Source: Bordetella parapertussis
GTDB taxonomy: Bacteria; Pseudomonadota; Gammaproteobacteria; Burkholderiales; Burkholderiaceae_B
Reading direction: 5' to 3'
DNA length: 8,846 nt
Assembly: GCA_943331855.1 (NCBI GenBank)
Contig: CALQNE010000141.1
Span: forward strand, 1-8,846
Shown here: positions 1-6,491 of the stretch, piece by piece
How positions within the stretch are numbered: position 1 is the stretch's first letter
Layout of the letters: each line of letters opens with the position of its first letter
Notes under the pieces: generated by a model
Database searches by the model: none
The model's input: only the letters and a program-made list of their open reading frames with translations
Told to the model about the DNA's origin: nothing
Position numbers and translations under genes: made by a program

Positions 1-1023
1 AATGCCCGAGGCCGTACAGGGGACATCGGCAAGCACAACATCGAACGGCTTGCCATCCCACCATGTATGGGCACGCATAGCACTTTCGGCAATCAACTCA
101 ACCTCATCATTGAGCAAACCCAATCGTTCAAGGTTTTGCTCGACGCGGCCCATTCGGGCGTTATCAATATCGAGCGCCGTCAATTTGAGCTTGGCAAGTT
201 CGAGCATGTGGGCCGTTTTGCCGCCAGGCGCCGCACACGCATCCAGAACGCGCATGCCATCTTTTAACTCGAGCAAGGGCGCAGCGAGCTGTGCGCCGGC
301 GTCTTGCACCGACCACCAGCCTTGCGAATACCCAGGGAGCGAGGCGATCGGGCGTGGCACCTCGAGCACGAGGCCCGCAGTGCCAAACGCCGTCGCAGTA
401 ATTCCTTGTGCAGCAAAAGCCTGCTCGACCGCTTCGCGCGTTGTCGCCCGCACATTCACCCTAAGCGTCAGGGGCGGATGCACATTCGCGGTCTGAAGCA
501 AGCGCTGCCAGTCTTGGGGGTAGGCTTTTTGCAAGGCCTCAATCCACCACTTTGGATGGTTGTACTGCGCCTCAAGATCTTGTGCCAGTTGTGCAAGCAA
601 GGCCGCACGCTCACGCTGAAACCGGCGCAAAACGGCGTTCACCAACCCTTTAAAATTTAAGGTGTCCCGCTGGCCCTGAGTCGACTGCACCGCCTGGTCC
701 ACCAAAGTATGTGCGGTATAGGTTGGAGCCGCCGGATCACGCTCGGCAGCTTCGCTCAAGGCCACCTCTAGTAACAGCAGGCTCAACCCAAGCAATGCAT
801 AAACTGTAGGGTTTTGTGGAACGCGATCCAGGAGCAACCGACGCAACGCCATGGCCTGTCCCCAATGACGCATGGCATAAAAGCTCAGGGCTTGCGCTGA
901 AGGCCGTAAATCGGGCTGATCCTCGAGCAAGGCGTCGGTCAAAGACTGGCCGTTTTCAACGGCGCCGAGGGCGCGGGCGGTGGCCAATAGGCTATCAGAG
1001 AGTGCGGGGGCAGCTTGTGTCAT
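1..1023 (-). CDS. rsmB: 16S rRNA (cytosine-967-C5)-methyltransferase RsmB, partial (C-terminus beyond left edge)
   Basis: RsmB uses S-adenosylmethionine to methylate C5 of cytosine 967 in 16S rRNA. The frame is open from ATG at 1023 to base 1 (341 residues); roughly the last quarter of the protein is outside the window. Residues 1-150 resemble the NusB-like RNA-binding domain, with HTLVDQAV (105-112) and FKGLVNAVLRRF (124-135). YNHPKWW (154-160) and SVQDAGAQLA (238-247) follow, as in bacterial RsmB. The methyltransferase domain shows the SAM motif DACAAPGGKT (261-270), the acidic ALDID (283-287), and motif IV as DVPCTASG (333-340) with its Cys at 336; the usual form is DAPCSxTG. The catalytic motif VI Cys lies off-window. 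No Shine-Dalgarno precedes the chosen ATG. An in-frame ATG at 1077 would add 18 residues, so the start is uncertain. It is divergent from rimO. Family assignment is secure. Confidence 0.95.
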   Translation of the reverse strand, partial: MTQAAPALSDSLLATARALGAVENGQSLTDALLEDQPDLRPSAQALSFYAMRHWGQAMALRRLLLDRVPQNPTVYALLGLSLLLLEVALSEAAERDPAAPTYTAHTLVDQAVQSTQGQRDTLNFKGLVNAVLRRFQRERAALLAQLAQDLEAQYNHPKWWIEALQKAYPQDWQRLLQTANVHPPLTLRVNVRATTREAVEQAFAAQGITATAFGTAGLVLEVPRPIASLPGYSQGWWSVQDAGAQLAAPLLELKDGMRVLDACAAPGGKTAHMLELAKLKLTALDIDNARMGRVEQNLERLGLLNDEVELIAESAMRAHTWWDGKPFDVVLADVPCTASGI

Positions 1024-1106
1024 AAGTCGATTGTAGGGGCTAGCGTCGATCGAAGGTAAAATCTGCCTCTCTTTCATGCGGGCTGCGGCCTGCCAGGTGG
1101 CGCGTC
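1024..1106. promoter_or_regulatory. Divergent rsmB/rimO spacer with putative rsmB -10 element
   Basis: This 83-base spacer separates the two divergent starts and must drive rsmB leftward and probably rimO rightward. On the minus strand, TACAAT (1035 down to 1030) is a good -10 hexamer. It sits only 6 bases before the rsmB ATG, so a transcript from it would start at or near the ATG and be almost leaderless. The nearest -35-like hexamer, TTTACC (1060-1055), has a long 19-base spacing. On the plus strand TAAAAT (1057-1062) could be a -10 for rimO, but TTGTAG (1031-1036) is 20 bases away, which is too far for a standard sigma-70 promoter. These are motif readings only. Confidence 0.35.
1095..1100 (+). 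promoter_or_regulatory. Ribosome binding site of rimO
   Basis: AGGTGG lies 6 bases upstream of the ATG at 1107, a good Shine-Dalgarno match at normal spacing. It supports that start. The protein from this ATG also begins as RimO proteins normally do, with the first cluster Cys at residue 13. Confidence 0.6.
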
Positions 1107-2423
1107 ATGTCTTCCCCAAAAGTCGGTTTTGTGAGTCTCGGTTGTCCTAAAGCGCTCGTTGACTCAGAGCGCATCCTTACGCAACTGCGTACCGAGGGCT
1201 ATCTGATTGTTCCTGATTACAACAACGCCGATGTGGTGGTCGTCAATACCTGCGGCTTTATCGATAGCGCCAAGGCCGAGTCTTTAGATGCGATCGGCGA
1301 AGCGATCGCTGAAAACGGTCGCGTGATTGTGACAGGGTGTATGGGTGTCGATGAGTCGGTGATTCGTGCGGTGCACCCCAGTGTGCTGGCGGTCACGGGC
1401 CCCCAGCAATACGAGCAAGTCGTCCGAGCCGTACACGAAGCGGCGCCACCAAACCCCTTGCACGACCCCTTTACCGATCTGGTGCCCCCACAAGGCATCA
1501 AGCTCACGCCCCGCCATTACGCCTACCTCAAGATTTCTGAAGGCTGTAATCATCGCTGTAGTTTTTGCATTATTCCCTCAATGCGCGGCGATCTCGTCAG
1601 CCGTCCAGTCGGTGATGTGCTTGATGAGGCTCAACGTTTAGCGCGCGCGGGGGTCAAAGAGCTTTTAGTCATTTCGCAAGATACCAGTGCCTATGGTGTC
1701 GATATTAAATACCGCAGTGGCTTCTGGAACGGTCGTCCGGTTAAGACCCGTATGACCGAACTCTGCTCGGCGTTATCCGAGCTAGGTATTTGGGTTCGCC
1801 TGCATTATGTGTATCCCTATCCAAACGTCGACGAAGTCATTCCGCTCATGGCCGAAGGCAAAATTCTGCCCTATCTCGATATTCCCTTTCAACACGCCAG
1901 TCCGCGCATTCTGAAGGCCATGAAGCGCCCCGCCTTCGAAGATCGCACGATGGCGCGTATCCATCGCTGGCGCGAACAATGCCCCGACATTACCTTGCGT
2001 TCAACCTTTATCGTTGGATTTCCAGGAGAAACCGATAGCGAATTTCAATACTTGCTCGACTGGATGTCAGAAGCGCAACTTGACCGCGTGGGTTGTTTTC
2101 AATATTCACCGGTCGAGGGTGCGCCCGCGAACGCCCTTGAGGGTGCAGTACCTGATGAAGTCAAGCAAGAGCGCTACGACCGCTTTATGGCGCATCAACA
2201 AGCGATTTCAACTGAGCGCCTCGCACGCAAAGTAGGCAAAGAGCTCGACGTGCTGATCGATGAAGTCGATGAAGAAGGTGCCGTGGGTCGCTCTAGCGCC
2301 GATGCACCCGAAATCGATGGCAGCGTGTTTGTGGATTGCGCCGTGCCGCTCAAACCGGGCGATCTCGTGCGCGTGCGCGTCACTGAGTCGGACGAATACG
2401 ACTTATGGGCCGAGAAGATTTAA
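1107..2423 (+). CDS. rimO: Ribosomal protein S12 (aspartate) methylthiotransferase RimO
   Basis: RimO is a radical-SAM enzyme with two 4Fe-4S clusters that adds a methylthio group to the beta-carbon of a conserved Asp in ribosomal protein S12. The 438 residues match the usual length (about 440). The N-terminal MTTase (UPF0004) domain carries three cluster cysteines: C13 in SLGCPKA, C49 in NTCGFI and C78 in TGCMG. The radical-SAM CxxxCxxC is C147, C151, C154 in [23 protein letters not shown] and the [11 protein letters not shown] segment are typical of RimO rather than of the tRNA enzyme MiaB. A TRAM RNA/protein-binding domain covers about 370-438. The start at 1107 has a good ribosome binding site. 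fmt begins 23 bases after the stop, or overlaps it if its upstream ATG is used, so the two are probably co-transcribed. Confidence 0.97.
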   Translation: MSSPKVGFVSLGCPKALVDSERILTQLRTEGYLIVPDYNNADVVVVNTCGFIDSAKAESLDAIGEAIAENGRVIVTGCMGVDESVIRAVHPSVLAVTGPQQYEQVVRAVHEAAPPNPLHDPFTDLVPPQGIKLTPRHYAYLKISEGCNHRCSFCIIPSMRGDLVSRPVGDVLDEAQRLARAGVKELLVISQDTSAYGVDIKYRSGFWNGRPVKTRMTELCSALSELGIWVRLHYVYPYPNVDEVIPLMAEGKILPYLDIPFQHASPRILKAMKRPAFEDRTMARIHRWREQCPDITLRSTFIVGFPGETDSEFQYLLDWMSEAQLDRVGCFQYSPVEGAPANALEGAVPDEVKQERYDRFMAHQQAISTERLARKVGKELDVLIDEVDEEGAVGRSSADAPEIDGSVFVDCAVPLKPGDLVRVRVTESDEYDLWAEKI

Positions 2424-2446
2424 CCCAATATGTTGCCGCGATAATA

Positions 2447-3448
2447 ATGCCCGTCATCATACGCTCGAGCACGGCAGTCAGCGCACCCCCTTTACGGGTG
2501 GGGTTCGCCGGTACGCCTGAATTTTCGCGGCTTGCTTTGCAGGCTGTTTTGGCCGCAGGGTTTGAGGTGCCTTTGGTGCTGACTCAGCCCGATCGTCCCT
2601 CAGGTCGCGGGCTCAAACTGACACCAAGTGCCGTCAAGCAGTGCGCCCTTGAGCATGGGATCCTGATCGCACAGCCGCGCAGCTTACGGTTAGACGGCAA
2701 ATATCCCGACGATGCAAACAGCGCACGTAGCGTACTCGAACAGGCTCAGCTCGATGTATTGGTCGTCGCGGCCTACGGGCTACTGCTGCCGAGCTGGGTA
2801 TTGACCACGCCACGCTACGGATGTCTAAACATTCACGCCAGCTTGCTACCCCGCTGGCGTGGTGCGGCACCCATTCAACGCGCAATCGAGGCGGGTGATA
2901 CACACACGGGCGTGACCATCATGCAGATGGATGCAGGACTTGATACCGGCGCGATGCTTTTAGTCGAGTCTCTTGCGATCGCCCACGACGAAACCGCCGC
3001 AAGTCTGCATGACAAGCTGGCTGCACAAGGCGCGCGTCTTGTCGTCGCTGCCTTGCAAGCTTTGCCCGGCGGCACGCTCGTGCCACAGCCACAACCCTCA
3101 GAAGGCGTCACCTACGCCTCCAAGCTTAATAAAGCCGAGGCTGCGCTTGACTTCAATCAGCCCGCTACACAGCTTGCAAGAAGGATCCGGGCCTTTAACC
3201 CCGTGCCGGGCGCAACGCTACAGCTACCTGCCATCGAAGAGCCCGTCAAGGTTTGGGGTGCCGTCGCGCTTGAAGACACGATCACGCAAGCAAGCCCTGG
3301 CAGTGTGGTGGCCATAAGTTCTGAAGGGCTTGATATCGCCACGGCGCGGGGTCTGTTGCGGCTAACCGAATTACAGCGTGCCGGCGGAAAGCGGCAAAGC
3401 GCTGCTTCATTTATACAAGGCTGGTCGGGCGCCTCTAGCGCTCTTTAA
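2447..3448 (+). CDS. fmt: Methionyl-tRNA formyltransferase Fmt
   Basis: Fmt transfers a formyl group from 10-formyltetrahydrofolate to Met-tRNA(fMet), preparing the initiator tRNA. From ATG 2447 it is 333 residues (family about 310-320). The N-terminal fold starts at [10 protein letters not shown] (17-26). The catalytic triad is visible: N128 and H130 in [16 protein letters not shown] and D166 in MDAGLDTG, with the same His-Asp spacing (36) as E. coli N106/H108/D144. The C-terminal tRNA-binding domain includes [10 protein letters not shown] (223-232), AFNPVPGA (249-256) and [10 protein letters not shown] (313-322). The same frame is open from ATG 2405, overlapping the rimO end by 19 bases (347 residues). 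I prefer 2447 because family members begin shortly before the FAGTPEF strand, but neither ATG has a clear Shine-Dalgarno. The 3' end overlaps the convergent SemiSWEET gene by 14 bases. Confidence 0.96.
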   Translation: MPVIIRSSTAVSAPPLRVGFAGTPEFSRLALQAVLAAGFEVPLVLTQPDRPSGRGLKLTPSAVKQCALEHGILIAQPRSLRLDGKYPDDANSARSVLEQAQLDVLVVAAYGLLLPSWVLTTPRYGCLNIHASLLPRWRGAAPIQRAIEAGDTHTGVTIMQMDAGLDTGAMLLVESLAIAHDETAASLHDKLAAQGARLVVAALQALPGGTLVPQPQPSEGVTYASKLNKAEAALDFNQPATQLARRIRAFNPVPGATLQLPAIEEPVKVWGAVALEDTITQASPGSVVAISSEGLDIATARGLLRLTELQRAGGKRQSAASFIQGWSGASSAL

Positions 3449-3686
3449 GCTTCAGAATCAAAATGGTCAATGCCATCACAAACGTGATGGCATTGGCAAA
3501 GATAAGTGGCCAAGACTCAATCAACAGACCATACGCCAACCACAGGGCAATGCCCAGCGTAAACAACACATACATCGCGAGTGAAATTGCTTTGGTGTCG
3601 CGGGTTTTGATTGTTTTATATGTTTGCGGAAAAAATGCAGCGGTCGTTAAAAATGCCGCCAAATAGCCCAAGATTTCAATATGCAT
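3435..3686 (-). CDS. SemiSWEET / PQ-loop (MtN3) family small membrane transporter
   Basis: This 83-residue protein has three predicted transmembrane helices (about 4-20, 33-53, 59-79). A PQ-loop begins at F19-P20-Q21 and is followed by [15 protein letters not shown], the pattern of bacterial SemiSWEETs (usual length about 85-95). Known SemiSWEETs are half-transporters that dimerise in the inner membrane and move sugars down their gradient; the substrate here is unknown. ATG 3686 is 9 bases after the def stop with no Shine-Dalgarno, so translation may be coupled to def, and the two probably form one transcript. Its last 14 bases overlap the fmt 3' end on the other strand. Residues 64-73 are encoded within a perfect inverted repeat (3468-3495). 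Family call is firm; function is inferred. Confidence 0.88.
   Translation of the reverse strand: MHIEILGYLAAFLTTAAFFPQTYKTIKTRDTKAISLAMYVLFTLGIALWLAYGLLIESWPLIFANAITFVMALTILILKLKER
3466..3497. repeat. Perfect 12-bp inverted repeat, 4-base loop, at the fmt / SemiSWEET convergence
   Basis: The left arm CAATGCCATCAC (3468-3479) and right arm GTGATGGCATTG (3484-3495) are exact reverse complements around the loop AAAC. A G.T pair and then a G-C pair (3467/3496, 3466/3497) extend the stem to 14. It lies 19 bases past the fmt stop and inside the SemiSWEET coding sequence (codons 64-73). No U-run follows on the plus strand, and only a modestly T-rich stretch follows on the minus strand. It could act as a non-canonical terminator, an RNA 3'-end stabiliser or a protein-binding site; which one is not shown. 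Confidence 0.75.
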
Positions 3687-3695
3687 GGGTCAGGG

Positions 3696-4208
3696 CTAGG
3701 CCCGCTCGAGTTCGCGCTGCTCTTTGCGCAGACGGGCTTTGAGCCGAGTCTGTTTCAAATATGACAAGTGTTGCACAAACACCTTCCCGTTTAGATGATC
3801 AATCTCGTGCTGTACACAGACCGCGAGCAACCCTTCCGCGTCAAACTCGTGCACTTCCCCTTCAAGGTTTAGCGCACGAACGCGTACCGTCGAAGGCCGA
3901 ATGACCTCATCGTAGACCCCGGGCACCGACAAACAGCCCTCTTCGTGAGGCGTTTTTTCTTCGCTCACCGAGAGGATCTCTGGATTAATCAGCACCATTA
4001 AGTCATCTTTGTTTTCACTGACATCGATCACCACGACACGCTCATGGACATCGATCTGGGTCGCCGCCAGACCCACGCCGGGCGCGTCATACATGGTTTC
4101 GGCCATATCGGCGGCTAATTTGCGGATGCGATCCGTCACCACGGCAACAGGTTTCGCAACCTTGTGCAAGCGTTTGTCAGGAAAATGCAGAATCGTCAGC
4201 AGAGCCAT
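3696..4208 (-). CDS. def: Peptide deformylase
   Basis: Def removes the N-formyl group from nascent proteins at the ribosome using a bound metal ion (usually Fe2+). The protein has 170 residues, the standard length for type 1 enzymes. All three signature motifs are present: GVGLAATQ (44-51), EGCLSVP (90-96) with metal ligand C92, and QHEIDHLNG (133-141) with ligands H134 and H138 and catalytic E135. The start [15 protein letters not shown] is the normal N-terminus, which fixes ATG 4208 although no strong Shine-Dalgarno is seen. The usual partner gene fmt is nearby but on the opposite strand and pointing towards def, with a SemiSWEET gene between them. def is divergent from hyuA. Confidence 0.97.
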   Translation of the reverse strand: MALLTILHFPDKRLHKVAKPVAVVTDRIRKLAADMAETMYDAPGVGLAATQIDVHERVVVIDVSENKDDLMVLINPEILSVSEEKTPHEEGCLSVPGVYDEVIRPSTVRVRALNLEGEVHEFDAEGLLAVCVQHEIDHLNGKVFVQHLSYLKQTRLKARLRKEQRELERA

Positions 4209-4346
4209 ACACGCAAAATTCGTTCAATTTGTAACGTTATTAACATTTTAATTTATTACTACGACGAATTCCAATGAAACCGCTCCCAGCATCCGCAGTG
4301 GGCGCTTTTGCCCCCCGAAGCCCCTAACCTAGGGCAAACCAAGGGG

Positions 4347-4362
4347 TGTCGGGCTTGACAAG
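4347..4362 (+). promoter_or_regulatory. Candidate -35 with overlapping palindromes upstream of hyuA
   Basis: TTGACA (4355-4360) is a perfect sigma-70 -35. It lies inside the 9-base palindrome CTTGACAAG (4354-4362) and closes the inverted repeat TGTC-N6-GACA (4347-4360). Regulator binding here would occlude the -35. No good -10 is found 16-18 bases downstream; the nearest A-rich hexamer, TAAAAC (4372-4377), is only 11 bases away. If real, the promoter would be weak or activator-dependent. Confidence 0.3.
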
Positions 4363-4404
4363 GCGTCAGCCTAAAACGACCATCAGTCTTGGTATTTTTT
4401 GCTT

Positions 4405-4410
4405 GAAGGT
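4405..4410 (+). promoter_or_regulatory. Ribosome binding site of hyuA
   Basis: GAAGGT lies 10 bases upstream of the ATG at 4421, a moderate Shine-Dalgarno at slightly long spacing. It supports the start that gives the family N-terminus MNRIGIDVGGTFTD. Confidence 0.5.
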
Positions 4411-4420
4411 TTGATATTTT

Positions 4421-6484
4421 ATGAATCGCATTGGTATCGATGTGGGTGGCACATTTACAGACATTGTCCTGGTGGATGACCACACGGGTCAAATCTGGTC
4501 GACCAAAGTGCCCACAACCCCCTCAGATCGCGTGGTGGGCGCCATGCATGGCTTTCATCGCATCCTTGAACTGAGTGGAAAAACCAGCGCCCAGGTTGGT
4601 TTTATTGGCCATGGCACGACTATGGCCACGAACATGATTGTCGAGGGCAAGGGGGCTAAGACCGCGTTGATCACGACTGCGGGGTTTCGCGACATTCTCG
4701 AATTGCGCCGAGTCTCGCGTCACGATCGGGCCGACCTCTATGACCTGCAATTTGAAAATCCAAAACCCCTCGTTGAACGGCGTTGGCGCCTTGAAATAGC
4801 TGAACGCCTTCGCCCAGACGGGTCAGTTGAAACACCGTTAGATCTTGCTGCCCTTAGCCACTTAGCCACAAAAATAAAAAATTCAGACATCGAAGCCGTT
4901 GCGATTTGTTTTTTACACGCCTACGTGAACCCAACCCACGAACAACAAGCGCTCAAGACACTCAAGCAATTGCTGCCCGATCATTTCATCACCGCCTCAC
5001 ATCAGGTCAATCCTGAAATGCAAGAGTACGAGCGCACGAGCTCGACTGTGATGAATGCGTTACTCGGGCCGGTCTGTGGCCGGTACATCCATCATTTTGA
5101 TCAGCAGCTTCAAGCTGCTGGCTTTCAAGGCGAACTATTATTTATGCAGTCAAACGGGGGGCTGGCGTCAACCGAGGTGGTTGCGGCCAAACCAATCGTG
5201 CTGCTCGAATCGGGCCCCGCGGGCGGCGTGAGCGCCGCTGTGCGCGCCAGCGAGCAGGCGCAGCTACCCGGGGTTTTGTTAGGCGACATGGGTGGCACAA
5301 CCTTTGACGTATCACTCATTCGCGACTCGCGGCCTGAACTACGCACCAGCAGCCTGTTGCACACCCACGCCGTACGTGCGCCCACCATCGACATTGATTC
5401 GATTGGCGCCGGCGGTGGCTCGATCGCCTGGATTGATAGCGGTGGCGGGGTACACATCGGCCCACAAAGCGCAGGGGCAGATCCAGGCCCCGCCTGTTAT
5501 GGCCGTGGCGGCAAACGCCCAACGGTCACCGACTGTAATGTTTTACTTGGCTATGTCGATCCAAATTCATTTTTAGGTGGCGAGTTCAAGCTTGACGCGC
5601 AAGCGGCGCTACTGGCCGTAGAAGAACATCTGGCTAAACCACTAGGCATCTCGGCGCTCGAAGCGGCCTGGACTGTTCGCGTCGTTGCAAACGCGCTGAT
5701 GGCGCAAGCCATGCGCTTGATGACCGTTGAGCGCGGTTACGATCCGCGCGAGCTGTCGTACATGTGCTATGGCGGTGCCGGCCCTGTTCACGCGATTGAT
5801 CTTGCCGAAGAGCTCGAAATCAAAGAGGTCATTGTGCCCCCGTTGCCAGGCCTGTTCAGCGCCTTTGGTATGATCGTGGCAGACCGACAATTTGATGGGC
5901 AAACTGCGGTTGAAACTGAACTCGAGGCGATTGCGCCCTCGGCCATTGCCGCACTTTGTGCAGCACTCAGGCAACAAGCGGTAACAACCTTTGGCACCCA
6001 ACAAATTAACCAGGATGTTACCTGCAGTTTTCGCGCAGACTGCCGCTACACCGGTCAACCCGCCTCAATTTCGGTCGATATCCCGGCCCAACTACTTGAG
6101 CAGGCTGGACACGCCCAGCTGATTGCAACCGTCCGCGCGGGTTTTGAGCTCAACCACAAACGGATGTGGAACTTCACCAAGCCAGATCAGCCGATTGTGC
6201 TGGTGAATTTGCGCATACAAGCCAGCGTGCGCACTGGCTGGCGCGGGATCGTGAAGCAACCGCTCGCCACCGCCACAACGCCCTCTCAGGCCGTTGTGCG
6301 AACGCGCGAGGTCTACGTTGATGGTCACATGCAAGCGCTACCGACCTATCAGCGCGCGAGCCTTGCTGCGCTCGCGGTCATCGAAGGGCCTGCCATTATC
6401 GAAGAGCAAAGCAGTTGTCTGATTTTCAAAGCGGGTCAAACGGCCCGCATTGATGCAGTTGGCAATCTGCGCATCTCACTCTAG
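4421..6484 (+). CDS. hyuA: Hydantoinase/oxoprolinase family protein, HyuA-type ATP-binding subunit
   Basis: Members pair with HyuB to form ATP-dependent enzymes that open cyclic amides (N-methylhydantoin, 5-oxoproline, caprolactam) or carboxylate ketones; HyuA phosphorylates the substrate. Its 687 residues are normal for the hydantoinase/lactamase branch. The ASKHA-type phosphate loop is IDVGGTFTD (6-14). Other family blocks are GHGTTMATNMIVE (63-75), ESGPAGG (263-269), DMGGTTFD (289-296), SIGAGGGSIAW (327-337), GPQSAGADPGPACYG (347-361), ERGYDPRE (437-444) and YGGAGPVHA (450-458). No signal peptide, so cytoplasmic. It is the first gene of a three-gene operon; hyuB starts 7 bases after its stop. 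Family is certain. Substrate is not: symbol hyuA is used for the family, not as proof of hydantoin use. Confidence 0.93.
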   Translation: MNRIGIDVGGTFTDIVLVDDHTGQIWSTKVPTTPSDRVVGAMHGFHRILELSGKTSAQVGFIGHGTTMATNMIVEGKGAKTALITTAGFRDILELRRVSRHDRADLYDLQFENPKPLVERRWRLEIAERLRPDGSVETPLDLAALSHLATKIKNSDIEAVAICFLHAYVNPTHEQQALKTLKQLLPDHFITASHQVNPEMQEYERTSSTVMNALLGPVCGRYIHHFDQQLQAAGFQGELLFMQSNGGLASTEVVAAKPIVLLESGPAGGVSAAVRASEQAQLPGVLLGDMGGTTFDVSLIRDSRPELRTSSLLHTHAVRAPTIDIDSIGAGGGSIAWIDSGGGVHIGPQSAGADPGPACYGRGGKRPTVTDCNVLLGYVDPNSFLGGEFKLDAQAALLAVEEHLAKPLGISALEAAWTVRVVANALMAQAMRLMTVERGYDPRELSYMCYGGAGPVHAIDLAEELEIKEVIVPPLPGLFSAFGMIVADRQFDGQTAVETELEAIAPSAIAALCAALRQQAVTTFGTQQINQDVTCSFRADCRYTGQPASISVDIPAQLLEQAGHAQLIATVRAGFELNHKRMWNFTKPDQPIVLVNLRIQASVRTGWRGIVKQPLATATTPSQAVVRTREVYVDGHMQALPTYQRASLAALAVIEGPAIIEEQSSCLIFKAGQTARIDAVGNLRISL

Positions 6485-6487
6485 GGT
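6483..6487 (+). promoter_or_regulatory. hyuB ribosome binding site overlapping the hyuA stop
   Basis: AGGGT uses the last two bases of the hyuA TAG stop and lies 4 bases before the ATG at 6492. A ribosome ending hyuA would sit on this site, so the two subunits are probably translationally coupled in matched amounts. This supports 6492 over the in-frame ATG at 6450, which lies inside hyuA. Confidence 0.45.
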
Positions 6488-6491
6488 CAAC

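Larger units (their letters stand above)
4209..4420. promoter_or_regulatory. Divergent def / hyuA intergenic region
   Basis: This 212-base region serves leftward def and the rightward hyu operon. The def side (about 4217-4262) is strikingly AT-rich and contains GTAACGTTATTAAC (4231-4244), which holds the palindromes TAACGTTA and GTTA-T-TAAC; these may be operator or promoter elements. The middle is GC-rich with short hairpins: GGGC/GCCC (4300-4303 with 4310-4313) and CCCTA/TAGGG (4322-4326 with 4330-4334). A consensus -35, TTGACA, lies at 4355-4360. I see no convincing gene here. Confidence 0.55.

Noticed and set aside
2..496. 164-residue plus-strand open frame
   Set aside because: It lies opposite rsmB, whose motifs are unmistakable. 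The plus-strand translation is low-complexity Ser/Ala/Arg with no family features.
1107..2423. MiaB (tRNA methylthiotransferase) instead of RimO
   Set aside because: The general architecture is shared, but the [11 protein letters not shown] segment, N-terminal SLGCPKA wording and length fit RimO.
3466..3497. Standard intrinsic terminator for fmt
   Set aside because: The stem is strong, but the plus-strand sequence after it (gcaaagataag) has no U-run, so only a non-canonical role is proposed.
4390..4403. Possible sigma-54 promoter (TGG...TTGC) before hyuA
   Set aside because: GG and GC are separated by 8 bases, not the required 10, and the rest of the -24 element is poor.
4259..4492. 77-residue minus-strand open frame across the intergenic region and hyuA start
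   Set aside because: It runs antisense through the hyuA N-terminus, has no ribosome binding site or recognisable motif, and its composition looks like non-coding sequence.
5642..6058. 138-residue minus-strand open frame inside hyuA
   Set aside because: It is a shadow of the well-supported HyuA frame, with no domain signal.
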